A stretch of 15,900 nt of DNA from Hyphomicrobiales bacterium (GTDB lineage Bacteria > Pseudomonadota > Alphaproteobacteria > Rhizobiales > Devosiaceae), in assembly GCA_027082895.1 (NCBI GenBank), contig JALWTJ010000349.1, positions 1 to 15,900 of the forward strand. The letters run 5' to 3'. The translations under genes and the position numbers were made by a program. The notes below the pieces were generated by a model. That model was given only the letters and a program-made list of their open reading frames with translations. It had not been told where the DNA came from and searched no databases. Shown here one piece after another: positions 7,498-13,929 of this stretch; positions within the stretch are counted from its first letter, which is position 1; each line of letters begins with the position of its first letter.

Positions 7498-8454
7498 TCA
7501 GCCCACGGAACGCAAATAGGATTTGACCTCAAGCCCCTCGGGCAAATCATCAAGTGAATCAAATGCCAGCGGCAGATCGTCCGCCGATACCACCTCGAAA
7601 TTGGCCTCGTTGGCAAACAGGCTTGCCAGCACGAGGGCATTGAGGGCATGTCCCCCCTTGTAGGAACGGAAACGGCCATAGATCGGCATTCCGCTCAGCG
7701 CCAGATCGCCAACGGCATCCAGCAGTTTGTGCCGGACAAATTCGTCCTCGAAACGCAACGGTGTCGCGTTCAGCATCTTGTCCGCATCCAGCGCAATGGA
7801 ATTTTCCTTGGAAGATCCAAGGGCGTAGCCTGCCTGACGCAGCACCTTGGCATCTTTCATGAACCCGAAGGTACGCGCCGCGCTGACATCCTCAACGAAG
7901 CGCCGCGGCGTCCACTCGAAAATCATGCGCTGGCGGCCGATAATCTTGCTGTCAAAGTCGATTTCCAGATCAAGCGAGCGCCCGTTATACGGCTCAAGGG
8001 CCGCAAAGGAATCATTGTTGCGCACGGTAACGGTGCGCAGGATCTTGATATAGTTGCGCGTGGCGGCCTGCACCTGCAATCCCTGCGCCATGATGGCCTC
8101 GACAAACGGATAGGCACTGCCGTCAAGAATGGGGCATTCCGGCCCGTTCAGGACAATGTCCGCATTGTCGATGCCCAGCCCGCTGAGCGCCGAAAGCACG
8201 TGCTCCACCGTGGCAACGCTGACCGAATCCCCCAGATCCATTGTGGTACAAAGAGTTGTTCGGGTAACGCGGGAAAATTCCATGGGCACCGGCCCCACCA
8301 CGCGCCCATCCTCCATGATCCGGCTGATCTGAAACCCGGTTCCAGCCGGAGCGGGATTGATATTGAGAGTGACAGGTATGGCCGAGTGAACCCCGAAACC
8401 ATCGAACCTGACACTTCCTCCCAGCGTACACTGCCGAGCAGAAATTCTTTGCAT
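7498..8454 (-). CDS. lpxC: UDP-3-O-acyl-N-acetylglucosamine deacetylase LpxC
   Basis: LpxC is the zinc-dependent cytoplasmic deacetylase that commits UDP-GlcNAc precursors to lipid A synthesis. The product is 318 aa, slightly longer than the E. coli enzyme. Zinc ligands are visible as H85 (TVEHVLSAL), H242 and D246 (RHKLLDAVGD). The catalytic-site His is H269 (SYKGGHALN). The usual CPILDGSA loop is present at about 107-114 and the N-terminal GVHS motif at 21-24. The ATG at 8452-8454 has GAGGT (complement of 8461-8465) 6 nt upstream. A strong terminator separates the gene from ftsZ. The 43-bp space between them contains a TATACC that could be a -10 element with a poor -35 in the terminator stem, so lpxC probably has its own promoter. 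Being next to ftsZ is the common proteobacterial arrangement. Confidence 0.97.
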   Translation of the reverse strand: MQRISARQCTLGGSVRFDGFGVHSAIPVTLNINPAPAGTGFQISRIMEDGRVVGPVPMEFSRVTRTTLCTTMDLGDSVSVATVEHVLSALSGLGIDNADIVLNGPECPILDGSAYPFVEAIMAQGLQVQAATRNYIKILRTVTVRNNDSFAALEPYNGRSLDLEIDFDSKIIGRQRMIFEWTPRRFVEDVSAARTFGFMKDAKVLRQAGYALGSSKENSIALDADKMLNATPLRFEDEFVRHKLLDAVGDLALSGMPIYGRFRSYKGGHALNALVLASLFANEANFEVVSADDLPLAFDSLDDLPEGLEVKSYLRSVG

Positions 8455-8497
8455 CCCGCTACCTCAAACTACTTCATGATCCGGATTCGGTATAGCC

Positions 8498-8529
8498 AAA
8501 AAAAAACCAATGCGGAAGCCCGCATTGGT
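8498..8529 (-). terminator. Strong intrinsic terminator after ftsZ
   Basis: On the minus strand ACCAATGCGG-GCTT-CCGCATTGGT forms a perfect 10-bp stem with a 4-nt loop (complement of 8506-8529). It is followed directly by a T-run of eight to nine bases (complement of 8498-8506). It lies about 50 bp after the ftsZ stop and 44 bp before the lpxC start, so it should end the division-gene transcript. On the plus strand the stem is not followed by a T-tract. Confidence 0.9.
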
Positions 8530-8533
8530 CTTT

Positions 8534-8549
8534 GTTAATGAAAATTAAC
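8534..8549. repeat. AT-rich 6-bp dyad between ftsZ stop and terminator
   Basis: GTTAAT-GAAA-ATTAAC is a perfect 6-bp inverted repeat with a 4-nt loop, directly before the ftsZ terminator stem. In ftsZ mRNA it would form a second, weaker hairpin that could stabilise the 3' end. It also reads as TTAA-N6-TTAA, one base short of a CtrA box. Confidence 0.4.
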
Positions 8550-8577
8550 AATCGTGGCATCAAAGCCGCATTTTTTC

Positions 8578-10197
8578 CTATCCGTGCTTACGCAGGAAAG
8601 CGGGAATTTCGATCTGTTCCCCCTTGCTGTCGCTACCCGAAGAACGGCCCATCCGGTCCAGATTTCCAGTCGCACCCGGCTGATTGCGTGTCGCGGAACG
8701 GGAAGAATGAGCCTCGATGGCCTTTTGGGCTTCCCGGTCATCCGCCTCCACGGCAGAACCTTCTGTCTCGCTGCCGCGTCCCAGATTGAGACCGACGTTG
8801 GAAGCAAGGCGCTTGAAAAGGCCACGAGGCGTGTTTGCCCCGTCGGAATCGGTGCCTTTGGCGCCGGCAATGGCACGCTGGGCAACCGGCGGCATTTCCT
8901 CGACCCGCGGAATGCGGGTGCTTTCCACCGGCCGTGACGCACTGCGCGGCACATAGGCCTTGGGTGCTTCGGGTTCCGGCCGGGCAGGTTTTTCTTCCAT
9001 GGGGGCGCTGGGCGTGGTTTCGGCCACATAAGGCTCGACCACCACATCGCCATTGTCCGCTCCGTTGCTGCTCGATGCGGTCCGCTCCAGTACAGCACTG
9101 GCCATGGCCGCTTCAAGCTGGTTCCCCACTTCCTCGTTGCTCGAAGCCAGCTGGGGGGCCGGTTCGGATCGTTCGATGGTAATGGCAGCCCGGTCCGGAT
9201 GAGGCTGCACCGGGTCCATGGCCTGAACCATGGCCGCTTCGGTGCCCGTCGCCACGACGGAAACACGAATGGCTCCCTCCATGCGATCATCAAAGGTGGC
9301 GCCGAGAATGATGTTGGCGTCAGCCCCCACCTCTTCACGGATCCGGCTGGCGGCCTCGTCCACCTCGTAAAGGGTCATGTCCTGGCCACCGGTAATGGAG
9401 ATCAAAAGACCGCGAGCGCCCTGAATGGACACTTCATCCAGCAGCGGATTGGAAATGGCTGCCTCCGCTGCATGACGCGCCCGATCTTCACCATTGGCCT
9501 CGCCGGTGCCCATCATGGCCTTGCCCATGCCCCGCATGACGGAACGCACATCGGCAAAGTCCAGATTGATCAGACCTTCCTTCACCATCAGGTCCGTGAT
9601 GCAGGCAACGCCGGAATAAAGTACTTCGTCCGCCATGCCGAACGCATCGGCAAAGGTGGTTTTCTCGTTGGCCACCCGGAACAGGTTCTGATTGGGAATG
9701 ACCAGCAGCGTATCCACATAGCGGTGCAACTCGTCGATACCGGACTCGGCCAGGTTCATCCGGCGCTGTCCCTCGAACTGAAACGGCTTGGTGACCACCC
9801 CCACGGTCAGAATGCCCTGCTCCCGTGCTGCCCGCGCCACGACCGGAGCAGCCCCGGTCCCGGTGCCGCCACCCATGCCCGCGGTGATGAACGCCATGTG
9901 CGCCCCGCTCAGGTGATCGTTGATTTCATCAATGCTTTCCTCTGCGGCGGCCTTGCCCACGTCCGGGTGCGAACCGGCCCCCAGCCCCTCGGTAACCGCA
10001 ACCCCCAACTGGATGACCCGGCTGGCCTTTGACAGCGCCAGGGCCTGAGCATCGGTATTGGCCACCACGAAATCCACCCCGTCCAGTCCGGAATCGATCA
10101 TGTTGTTGACGGCATTGCCGCCAGCGCCCCCCACTCCGAAAACGGTAATGCGCGGCTTGAGTTCTTGAATGTCGGGAATGGTCAAATTTATGCTCAT
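8578..10197 (-). CDS. ftsZ: Cell division GTPase FtsZ
   Basis: FtsZ is the tubulin homologue that assembles the cytokinetic ring. From the ATG at 10195-10197 the product is 539 aa and starts MSINLTIPDIQELKPRITVF, as alphaproteobacterial FtsZ usually does. A GAGG (complement of 10204-10207) is 6 nt upstream. An in-frame ATG at 10207-10209 would add only MRPA, with a less well-spaced AGGA. The GTP-binding domain has GVGGAGGNAVNNM and the tubulin signature GGGTGTG (109-115). The T7 synergy loop is NLDFAD (211-216). After about residue 325 comes a long, low-complexity, charged linker of about 190 aa, which is characteristic of Alphaproteobacteria, with a short PRGLFKRL patch inside it. The C-terminal peptide EIPAFLRKHG binds FtsA and other partners. 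A 281-bp upstream gap with two CtrA-like motifs suggests its own regulated promoter. Confidence 0.98.
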   Translation of the reverse strand: MSINLTIPDIQELKPRITVFGVGGAGGNAVNNMIDSGLDGVDFVVANTDAQALALSKASRVIQLGVAVTEGLGAGSHPDVGKAAAEESIDEINDHLSGAHMAFITAGMGGGTGTGAAPVVARAAREQGILTVGVVTKPFQFEGQRRMNLAESGIDELHRYVDTLLVIPNQNLFRVANEKTTFADAFGMADEVLYSGVACITDLMVKEGLINLDFADVRSVMRGMGKAMMGTGEANGEDRARHAAEAAISNPLLDEVSIQGARGLLISITGGQDMTLYEVDEAASRIREEVGADANIILGATFDDRMEGAIRVSVVATGTEAAMVQAMDPVQPHPDRAAITIERSEPAPQLASSNEEVGNQLEAAMASAVLERTASSSNGADNGDVVVEPYVAETTPSAPMEEKPARPEPEAPKAYVPRSASRPVESTRIPRVEEMPPVAQRAIAGAKGTDSDGANTPRGLFKRLASNVGLNLGRGSETEGSAVEADDREAQKAIEAHSSRSATRNQPGATGNLDRMGRSSGSDSKGEQIEIPAFLRKHG

Positions 10198-10245
10198 GGC
10201 GGGCCTCATCTGGGGGGTTCCTGCCCAAATTTACCCGCACAAACG

Positions 10246-10260
10246 TTAATCGGTTACTAA
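10246..10260. promoter_or_regulatory. CtrA-box-like motif, ftsZ-proximal
   Basis: TTAA-TCGGTTA-CTAA differs by one base from TTAA-N7-TTAA, the binding site of the alphaproteobacterial cell-cycle regulator CtrA. It lies about 50 bp before the ftsZ start. CtrA binds the ftsZ promoter in Caulobacter. I could not identify a matching -10 element, so the assignment is tentative. Confidence 0.35.
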
Positions 10261-10325
10261 CAAACTGCCCTCCCGGACGGCTTTTTATGCAAATTGCAAC
10301 ATCATCAGCGGCAAATGACCAAACG

Positions 10326-10340
10326 TTTACCGCCTGTTAA
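10326..10340. promoter_or_regulatory. CtrA-box-like motif, ftsZ-distal
   Basis: TTTA-CCGCCTG-TTAA is one base from TTAA-N7-TTAA and lies about 130 bp before the ftsZ start, 80 bp from the proximal motif. The 281-bp gap (10210-10490) also holds a GANTC methylation-type site at 10481-10485 and an 11-bp palindrome TGCAAATTGCA at 10288-10298. No terminator is visible in it, so some read-through from ftsA is possible. Confidence 0.3.
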
Positions 10341-10490
10341 GCCTGTTCCTTGCACTTCCGGCACAAATTGAACACTCCTGTAACGAACGCCCCGCACGGC
10401 ACACCTGTGCGCAAGCAGCACCCTGCCACCCCCCGGGAGCAAAAACCGCACGACCGGGGCACAAGTTGCAATCTGTTGTTGAATCAGAAC

Positions 10491-11804
10491 CTAAAAGCTG
10501 GACCGTAACCAGTTGCCCACACGCGACAAATAGCCATCGGTCCCCGTCAGGCGGCGTGCCACCGCCGGCTCCCTGTATTCCTGATGGCAGACCTGCGGAT
10601 AAACCAGCATGCCCGCCACGGTGGAAAAGGTGGCCCCGCGCGCATTCTCCGGCAGGCCGGACACCCCGAGGGGACGCCCGATCCGCACGTTGCGCGCCAA
10701 GAGGCGGCGTGCCAGTTCGGGAAGTCCCACCAGTTCGCTGGCGCCCCCCGTCAGAACCACCCGCCGACCGCAGGCATCCATCATGCCCGTGGCCTGCATT
10801 CTCTCGCCGATGGCGGTAAGAATCTCCTCGATTCGCGGGCGGATGATCCGTGTCAGCTGCGCCCGCGGTATCTGGTTGGGCACCGCATCGCTTTCCACCC
10901 CGATCCCGGTTACCGGAATCATGTCCCGGTCATCGCTCTGGCCAGGCAGAACGCTTCCGTAATAGGTCTTGAGCCGCTCCGCATCATCAATGCTTACCGA
11001 CAGTTGACGCGCAATATCCAGCGTCAGGTGATGCCCGCCAATGGCAATGGCATCCGCATAGATCAGCCGGTCGTCCCGGAAAACGCTGACCGTTGTCGTT
11101 GCCCCCCCGAAATCGATCACCGCCACCCCGAGCCGCGCTTCATCGTCAACCAGTGTCGCCAGCCCGGACGCATAAGGGGTGGCAATCAGCGCCTCGACCT
11201 GCAAATGGCACCGGTTCAACACCAGTTCGATATTGCGCATGGTCAGGGTTTCCGCCGTAATCACGGCGATATCGACCCCGAACTGCTCGCCAACCATGCC
11301 CAGGGGGTCGGAAATCCCCTTCTGCCCGTCCAGGGAAAAGCCGATGGGCAGGGCATGAATGATGGAGCGCTCATTGCGCACCGAACGTTCGTTCACCGCC
11401 CGCAGCACCCGGGAAATGTCACCCCGTTCCACCTCGTTGCCGCTCAGAGAAACCGACGCGCTGAACGTTTCGGAACCCAGCCGCCCCGCGCTTACATTGA
11501 CAATGACCGATTCCACGGTCAGCCCGGCCATGCGTTCAGCCTCCCCGACCACGGAGCGAATGGCCTGTTCGGCCCGCGCAAGATCGCTCACGATCCCGCT
11601 CTTGATGCCCGCCGAGGGGCCATAACCGAACCCGATCACTTCCACCACATGGCTGCGATCCCGCAGTGCCTTGCCCTCCGCCCGCGGCACCAGCCGTGCC
11701 ACCACGCAGCACATCTTGGTCGACCCGATATCCAGCACCGCGACAAGAGACGTCTTTCCCGGCTGAACGGGGCGCAATCTGGCCGTAAGGGATTGTGTAA
11801 TCAT
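10491..11804 (-). CDS. ftsA: Cell division protein FtsA (actin-like membrane anchor of FtsZ)
   Basis: FtsA is an actin-family ATPase that tethers FtsZ to the inner membrane and recruits later divisome proteins. I take the ATG at 11802-11804 (437 aa, MITQSLTARLRPVQPGKTSL). GAGGG lies 8 nt upstream, and the frame before it overlaps the end of ftsQ. Visible motifs are the phosphate-1 loop AVLDIGSTK (to residue 30), the phosphate-2 region VIDFGGATTT (229-238) and the adenosine motif VVLTGGAS (349-356). The SHS2/1C subdomain lies at about 90-170. The C-terminus TDGYLSRVGNWLRSSF (422-437) is the amphipathic membrane-targeting helix, closely resembling the W-L-R-x-x-F end of other FtsA proteins. It starts 28 bp after the ftsQ stop, so the two are probably co-transcribed. 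Confidence 0.97.
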   Translation of the reverse strand: MITQSLTARLRPVQPGKTSLVAVLDIGSTKMCCVVARLVPRAEGKALRDRSHVVEVIGFGYGPSAGIKSGIVSDLARAEQAIRSVVGEAERMAGLTVESVIVNVSAGRLGSETFSASVSLSGNEVERGDISRVLRAVNERSVRNERSIIHALPIGFSLDGQKGISDPLGMVGEQFGVDIAVITAETLTMRNIELVLNRCHLQVEALIATPYASGLATLVDDEARLGVAVIDFGGATTTVSVFRDDRLIYADAIAIGGHHLTLDIARQLSVSIDDAERLKTYYGSVLPGQSDDRDMIPVTGIGVESDAVPNQIPRAQLTRIIRPRIEEILTAIGERMQATGMMDACGRRVVLTGGASELVGLPELARRLLARNVRIGRPLGVSGLPENARGATFSTVAGMLVYPQVCHQEYREPAVARRLTGTDGYLSRVGNWLRSSF

Positions 11805-11832
11805 GAATGGTTCCCTCTGGTTTTCTGGGTTT

Positions 11833-12750
11833 TCAGCTGTCGGTTTCGTTTCGTTGGGCAGGGCGCAAGGCAACAAGATCGGGAACCCGCATGTCGATCA
11901 GCACCAGGTCCCGGTCCAGCAACGCGGAATCCTTCTGGGCCGCTTCCAGTTGCGAAAGGGCCGCCTCGACCCCGGATTCGGGCAGCTGAACCCGCAGCCC
12001 CGTTTCATAGATCAGATCCCAGCGCCGATCCGCAATGCGGCTGTATGCCAACAGTCTTTCCTTGAGCAGGGGATGCCGGTCCAGCGCGCTGATGATGATA
12101 CGCGCATCATCCGCCGCCCCGTCACCGATCACCAGGGGCAAGGCACTGTCCGCCCGGCTCCCCGAGGCAATCTGCCGCCCCGCCCCGTCGATAACGAACG
12201 TCACGCCGTCTACCCGCCAGCGCGCAACCGGCTCAACCTCGCTCACCCGGACCACAAGACGGGACGGATAGACCTTGCGCACACTGACATCGGAAATGAC
12301 TGGAATGTCCAGAATGCGCCGACGCGCCGCCTCCACATCAAAATTCAGAATATTGGTCGTCTCGTCGATTCGAAGGGCCGCCGCGATTTCCCGTTCACTG
12401 GCCAGGGACTGGCCGGTAATGGCAATTTCCGAAATTCCAAGACCCAGACTGGCAAACCGTCCCGACATCAGATCCCCGACCGATACCGCCGCCTGAACGA
12501 TTCCACCCCGGGCACTGATACCGCCCGCAACGATCAGTGCCGCCAGCAACATGATGCCGCCCCGGACCATGAAAATGCGGTGCAGCACCCAGTGACGCCG
12601 GATTGTCATCAACAGGCGGCCAACAACCCCGAGGCCCGGACTGCCAGCCCGCACCGGAAGCCGCGCCGGCCCGAAACCGGACAGGGCACCAACCCTTGCC
12701 CGCGCGTGGGCAGCATTCTTTTCCACCGGCCCGTTACCTATCGCTGACAC
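11833..12750 (-). CDS. ftsQ: Cell division protein FtsQ
   Basis: FtsQ is a bitopic inner-membrane divisome protein that forms a complex with FtsB and FtsL in the periplasm. The 305-aa product has a basic, Gly/Pro-rich cytoplasmic tail and one membrane segment (about 64-82, GGIMLLAALIVAGGISARGG). The POTRA domain (about 106-174) begins ISEIAITGQSLASEREIAAAL, with the family ILNFDVEAARRRI and SVRKVYPSRLVVRV strands. The FtsQ beta domain follows. The start is a GTG at 12748-12750, supported by GGAGG (complement of 12758-12762) 7 nt upstream. This start lies inside ddl, 13 bp before the end of the ddl stop, so translation is likely coupled. An internal ATG at codon 48 would keep the membrane segment but has weaker support. 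Confidence 0.95.
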   Translation of the reverse strand: MSAIGNGPVEKNAAHARARVGALSGFGPARLPVRAGSPGLGVVGRLLMTIRRHWVLHRIFMVRGGIMLLAALIVAGGISARGGIVQAAVSVGDLMSGRFASLGLGISEIAITGQSLASEREIAAALRIDETTNILNFDVEAARRRILDIPVISDVSVRKVYPSRLVVRVSEVEPVARWRVDGVTFVIDGAGRQIASGSRADSALPLVIGDGAADDARIIISALDRHPLLKERLLAYSRIADRRWDLIYETGLRVQLPESGVEAALSQLEAAQKDSALLDRDLVLIDMRVPDLVALRPAQRNETDS

Positions 12751-13658
12751 GTTGCATCCTCCACCATCCAGCGCACCAGTTCCTCACCCGAATGCCCGGC
12801 ATATTCCGCCAGTTCCGGCACCAGGGACGTTTCCGTCATGCCCGGCTGCGTGTTCACCTCCAGGCACACCAGTTCCCCTTCTTCGCCCACCCGGTCATTG
12901 TAACGGAAATCAGCCCGGCTGATCCCCCGGCAACCCAACGCCTGATGCGCCAGAAGTGCCAGTTTCTGCACCCGGTCATAAACCCCTTCGGGGATGTCCG
13001 CCGGCAAAACATGCCGCGATCCCCCTTCGGAGTATTTGGCTTCATAATTGTAAAAATGCAGGTCGGTCACGATCTCCGTCACCCCCAGCGCCACGTCCCC
13101 CATCACCGCGCAGGTCAGTTCGCGCCCCGGAATGAAACGTTCCACCATCAGTTCCTCGCCCCCCCGCCAGTCGGGACGCAATATTTCCTGGGGCGGATGG
13201 CTGGCGCCATCCGCAACGATGAAGATGCCGACACTGGAACCTTCGGCCACCGGCTTGACCACATAGGGCGGTTTCATGACATGCTCCCGGGCAATATCGC
13301 CCCGGGATGCAACCACATGATGGGTCACCGGCACACCGGCAGCCTTGAAGATGATCTTGGACTGATGCTTGTCCATGGCCAGCGCCGATGCCAGCACCCC
13401 CGAATGGGAATAGGGCAAGCCCAGAATTTCAAGAATGCCCTGAATGGTGCCATCTTCCCCGAAACGGCCATGCAGGCCATTGAGCACCACGTCCGGCTTG
13501 AGTTCGGCCAGCACCGTGCCCACGTTCCGGTCCACGTCGATTTCAGTGACCCTGTAGCCGTTTGCGCGCGCATGAAGGGCCAGGTAGGCGCCCGTCTTCA
13601 GCGAAACCTCGCGTTCCGCCGACCACCCCCCCTTCAAAACCGCAACATGCCTGCCCAT
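12738..13658 (-). CDS. ddl: D-alanine--D-alanine ligase
   Basis: Ddl is an ATP-grasp enzyme that joins two D-alanines for the peptidoglycan stem peptide in the cytoplasm. The ATG at 13656-13658 gives MGRHVAVLKGGWSAEREVSL, the family N-terminus, and 306 aa, the same length as E. coli DdlB. GAGG (complement of 13665-13668) is 6 nt upstream. Conserved elements include the N-terminal GGWSAEREVSL loop, LNGLHGRFGEDGTIQG, the ATP-grasp segment YVVKPVAEGSSVGI, the omega-loop-like YNYEAKYSEGG, SRADFRYN and the metal-binding ending LEVNTQPGMTETSLVP. The frame is open a further 27 codons upstream, but that stretch is made of the 15-bp repeats and lacks a good SD. Ddl ends inside ftsQ, as in many dcw clusters. 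Confidence 0.96.
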   Translation of the reverse strand: MGRHVAVLKGGWSAEREVSLKTGAYLALHARANGYRVTEIDVDRNVGTVLAELKPDVVLNGLHGRFGEDGTIQGILEILGLPYSHSGVLASALAMDKHQSKIIFKAAGVPVTHHVVASRGDIAREHVMKPPYVVKPVAEGSSVGIFIVADGASHPPQEILRPDWRGGEELMVERFIPGRELTCAVMGDVALGVTEIVTDLHFYNYEAKYSEGGSRHVLPADIPEGVYDRVQKLALLAHQALGCRGISRADFRYNDRVGEEGELVCLEVNTQPGMTETSLVPELAEYAGHSGEELVRWMVEDATCQR

Positions 13659-13660
13659 TA

Positions 13661-13705
13661 CAATCCTCGAAACGACATTGCTCGAAATGGCAATCCTCGA
13701 AAAAC
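13661..13705. repeat. Three imperfect 15-bp tandem repeats at the ddl ribosome binding site
   Basis: Three consecutive units, CAATCCTCGAAACGA, CATTGCTCGAAATGG and CAATCCTCGAAAAAC, share CA(A/T)T(C/G)CTCGAAA. They end 2 bp before the ddl start. The unit nearest ddl contains the SD (GAGG on the minus strand), and the distal unit carries an identical copy 30 bp away. Confidence 0.6.
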
Positions 13706-13711
13706 CGCCCG

Positions 13712-13852
13712 TCAGCCGACCAGCCGGCGCATCAGCCATTCAATCGACCCGGCCCTGAAGGACCGTGCCCATATCGTTCCATAAATTAGCGCAACAATTA
13801 TGAACAAACTGGCACTGACAAGCACCATTTCGGCACTTTGCCCGCCGATCAT
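13712..13852 (-). CDS. Possible 46-aa small membrane protein
   Basis: An ATG at 13850-13852 opens a 46-codon frame ending in TGA at 13712-13714. Its SD is excellent: GGAGG (complement of 13860-13864) with 7-nt spacing. The product begins MIGGQSAEMV. It has one hydrophobic segment (about 9-28, including LFIIVALIYGTIW) and a basic tail ending RRLVG. The tail SFRAGSIEWLMRRLVG resembles the extreme C-terminus of DUF418/YeiB-type membrane proteins, and the preceding frame resembles the part just before it. I therefore think it is more likely a fragment of a broken gene than an original small gene. The ATG overlaps the TGA that closes the upstream frame. If translated, it would sit in the inner membrane between murB and ddl in the operon. 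Confidence 0.35.
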   Translation of the reverse strand: MIGGQSAEMVLVSASLFIIVALIYGTIWARSFRAGSIEWLMRRLVG

Positions 13853-13929
13853 GCAGGAGCCTCCAAAACCGCCATTCCCAGCAGGATATGCGCGATATAA
13901 AGGGTCAGTGCCTGTTTCTCGGAAAACGC
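13712..13929 (-). pseudogene. Remnant of a DUF418/YeiB-like membrane protein, C-terminal end only, frameshifted
   Basis: Directly after the murB TAG the same frame reads AFSEKQALTLYIAHILLGMA and then VLEAPA before a TGA at 13849-13851. A -1 (or +2) shift at that point leads into a frame reading MIGGQSAEMV, a hydrophobic segment, and finally SFRAGSIEWLMRRLVG. Joined, this resembles the C-terminal end of DUF418 (YeiB family) multi-pass membrane proteins: an 'ALT-LY' helix start, two membrane helices, then R-F-x-x-G-P-(L/I)-E-W-L-x-R near the end. Such proteins are usually about 400 aa, and only about 70 residues are present, with nothing recognisable upstream because murB occupies that sequence. 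Family assignment is by pattern recall, not by search. A coupled pair of small membrane ORFs is the alternative. Confidence 0.45.

Noticed and set aside
8535..8548. TTAA-N6-TTAA as a CtrA box
   Set aside because: The spacing is 6, not 7, and the sequence is explained by the hairpin dyad before the ftsZ terminator.
10584..12065. A 493-codon plus-strand frame antisense to ftsA and the end of ftsQ
   Set aside because: Composition is shadow-like (His, Arg, Pro, Gln rich), there is no SD or motif, and the opposite strand codes for clearly conserved FtsA and FtsQ.
13659..13739. Upstream ddl start giving 27 extra residues
   Set aside because: The extension is translated tandem repeat, lacks a well-placed SD, and the family N-terminus begins at MGRHVAVLKGG with its own SD.
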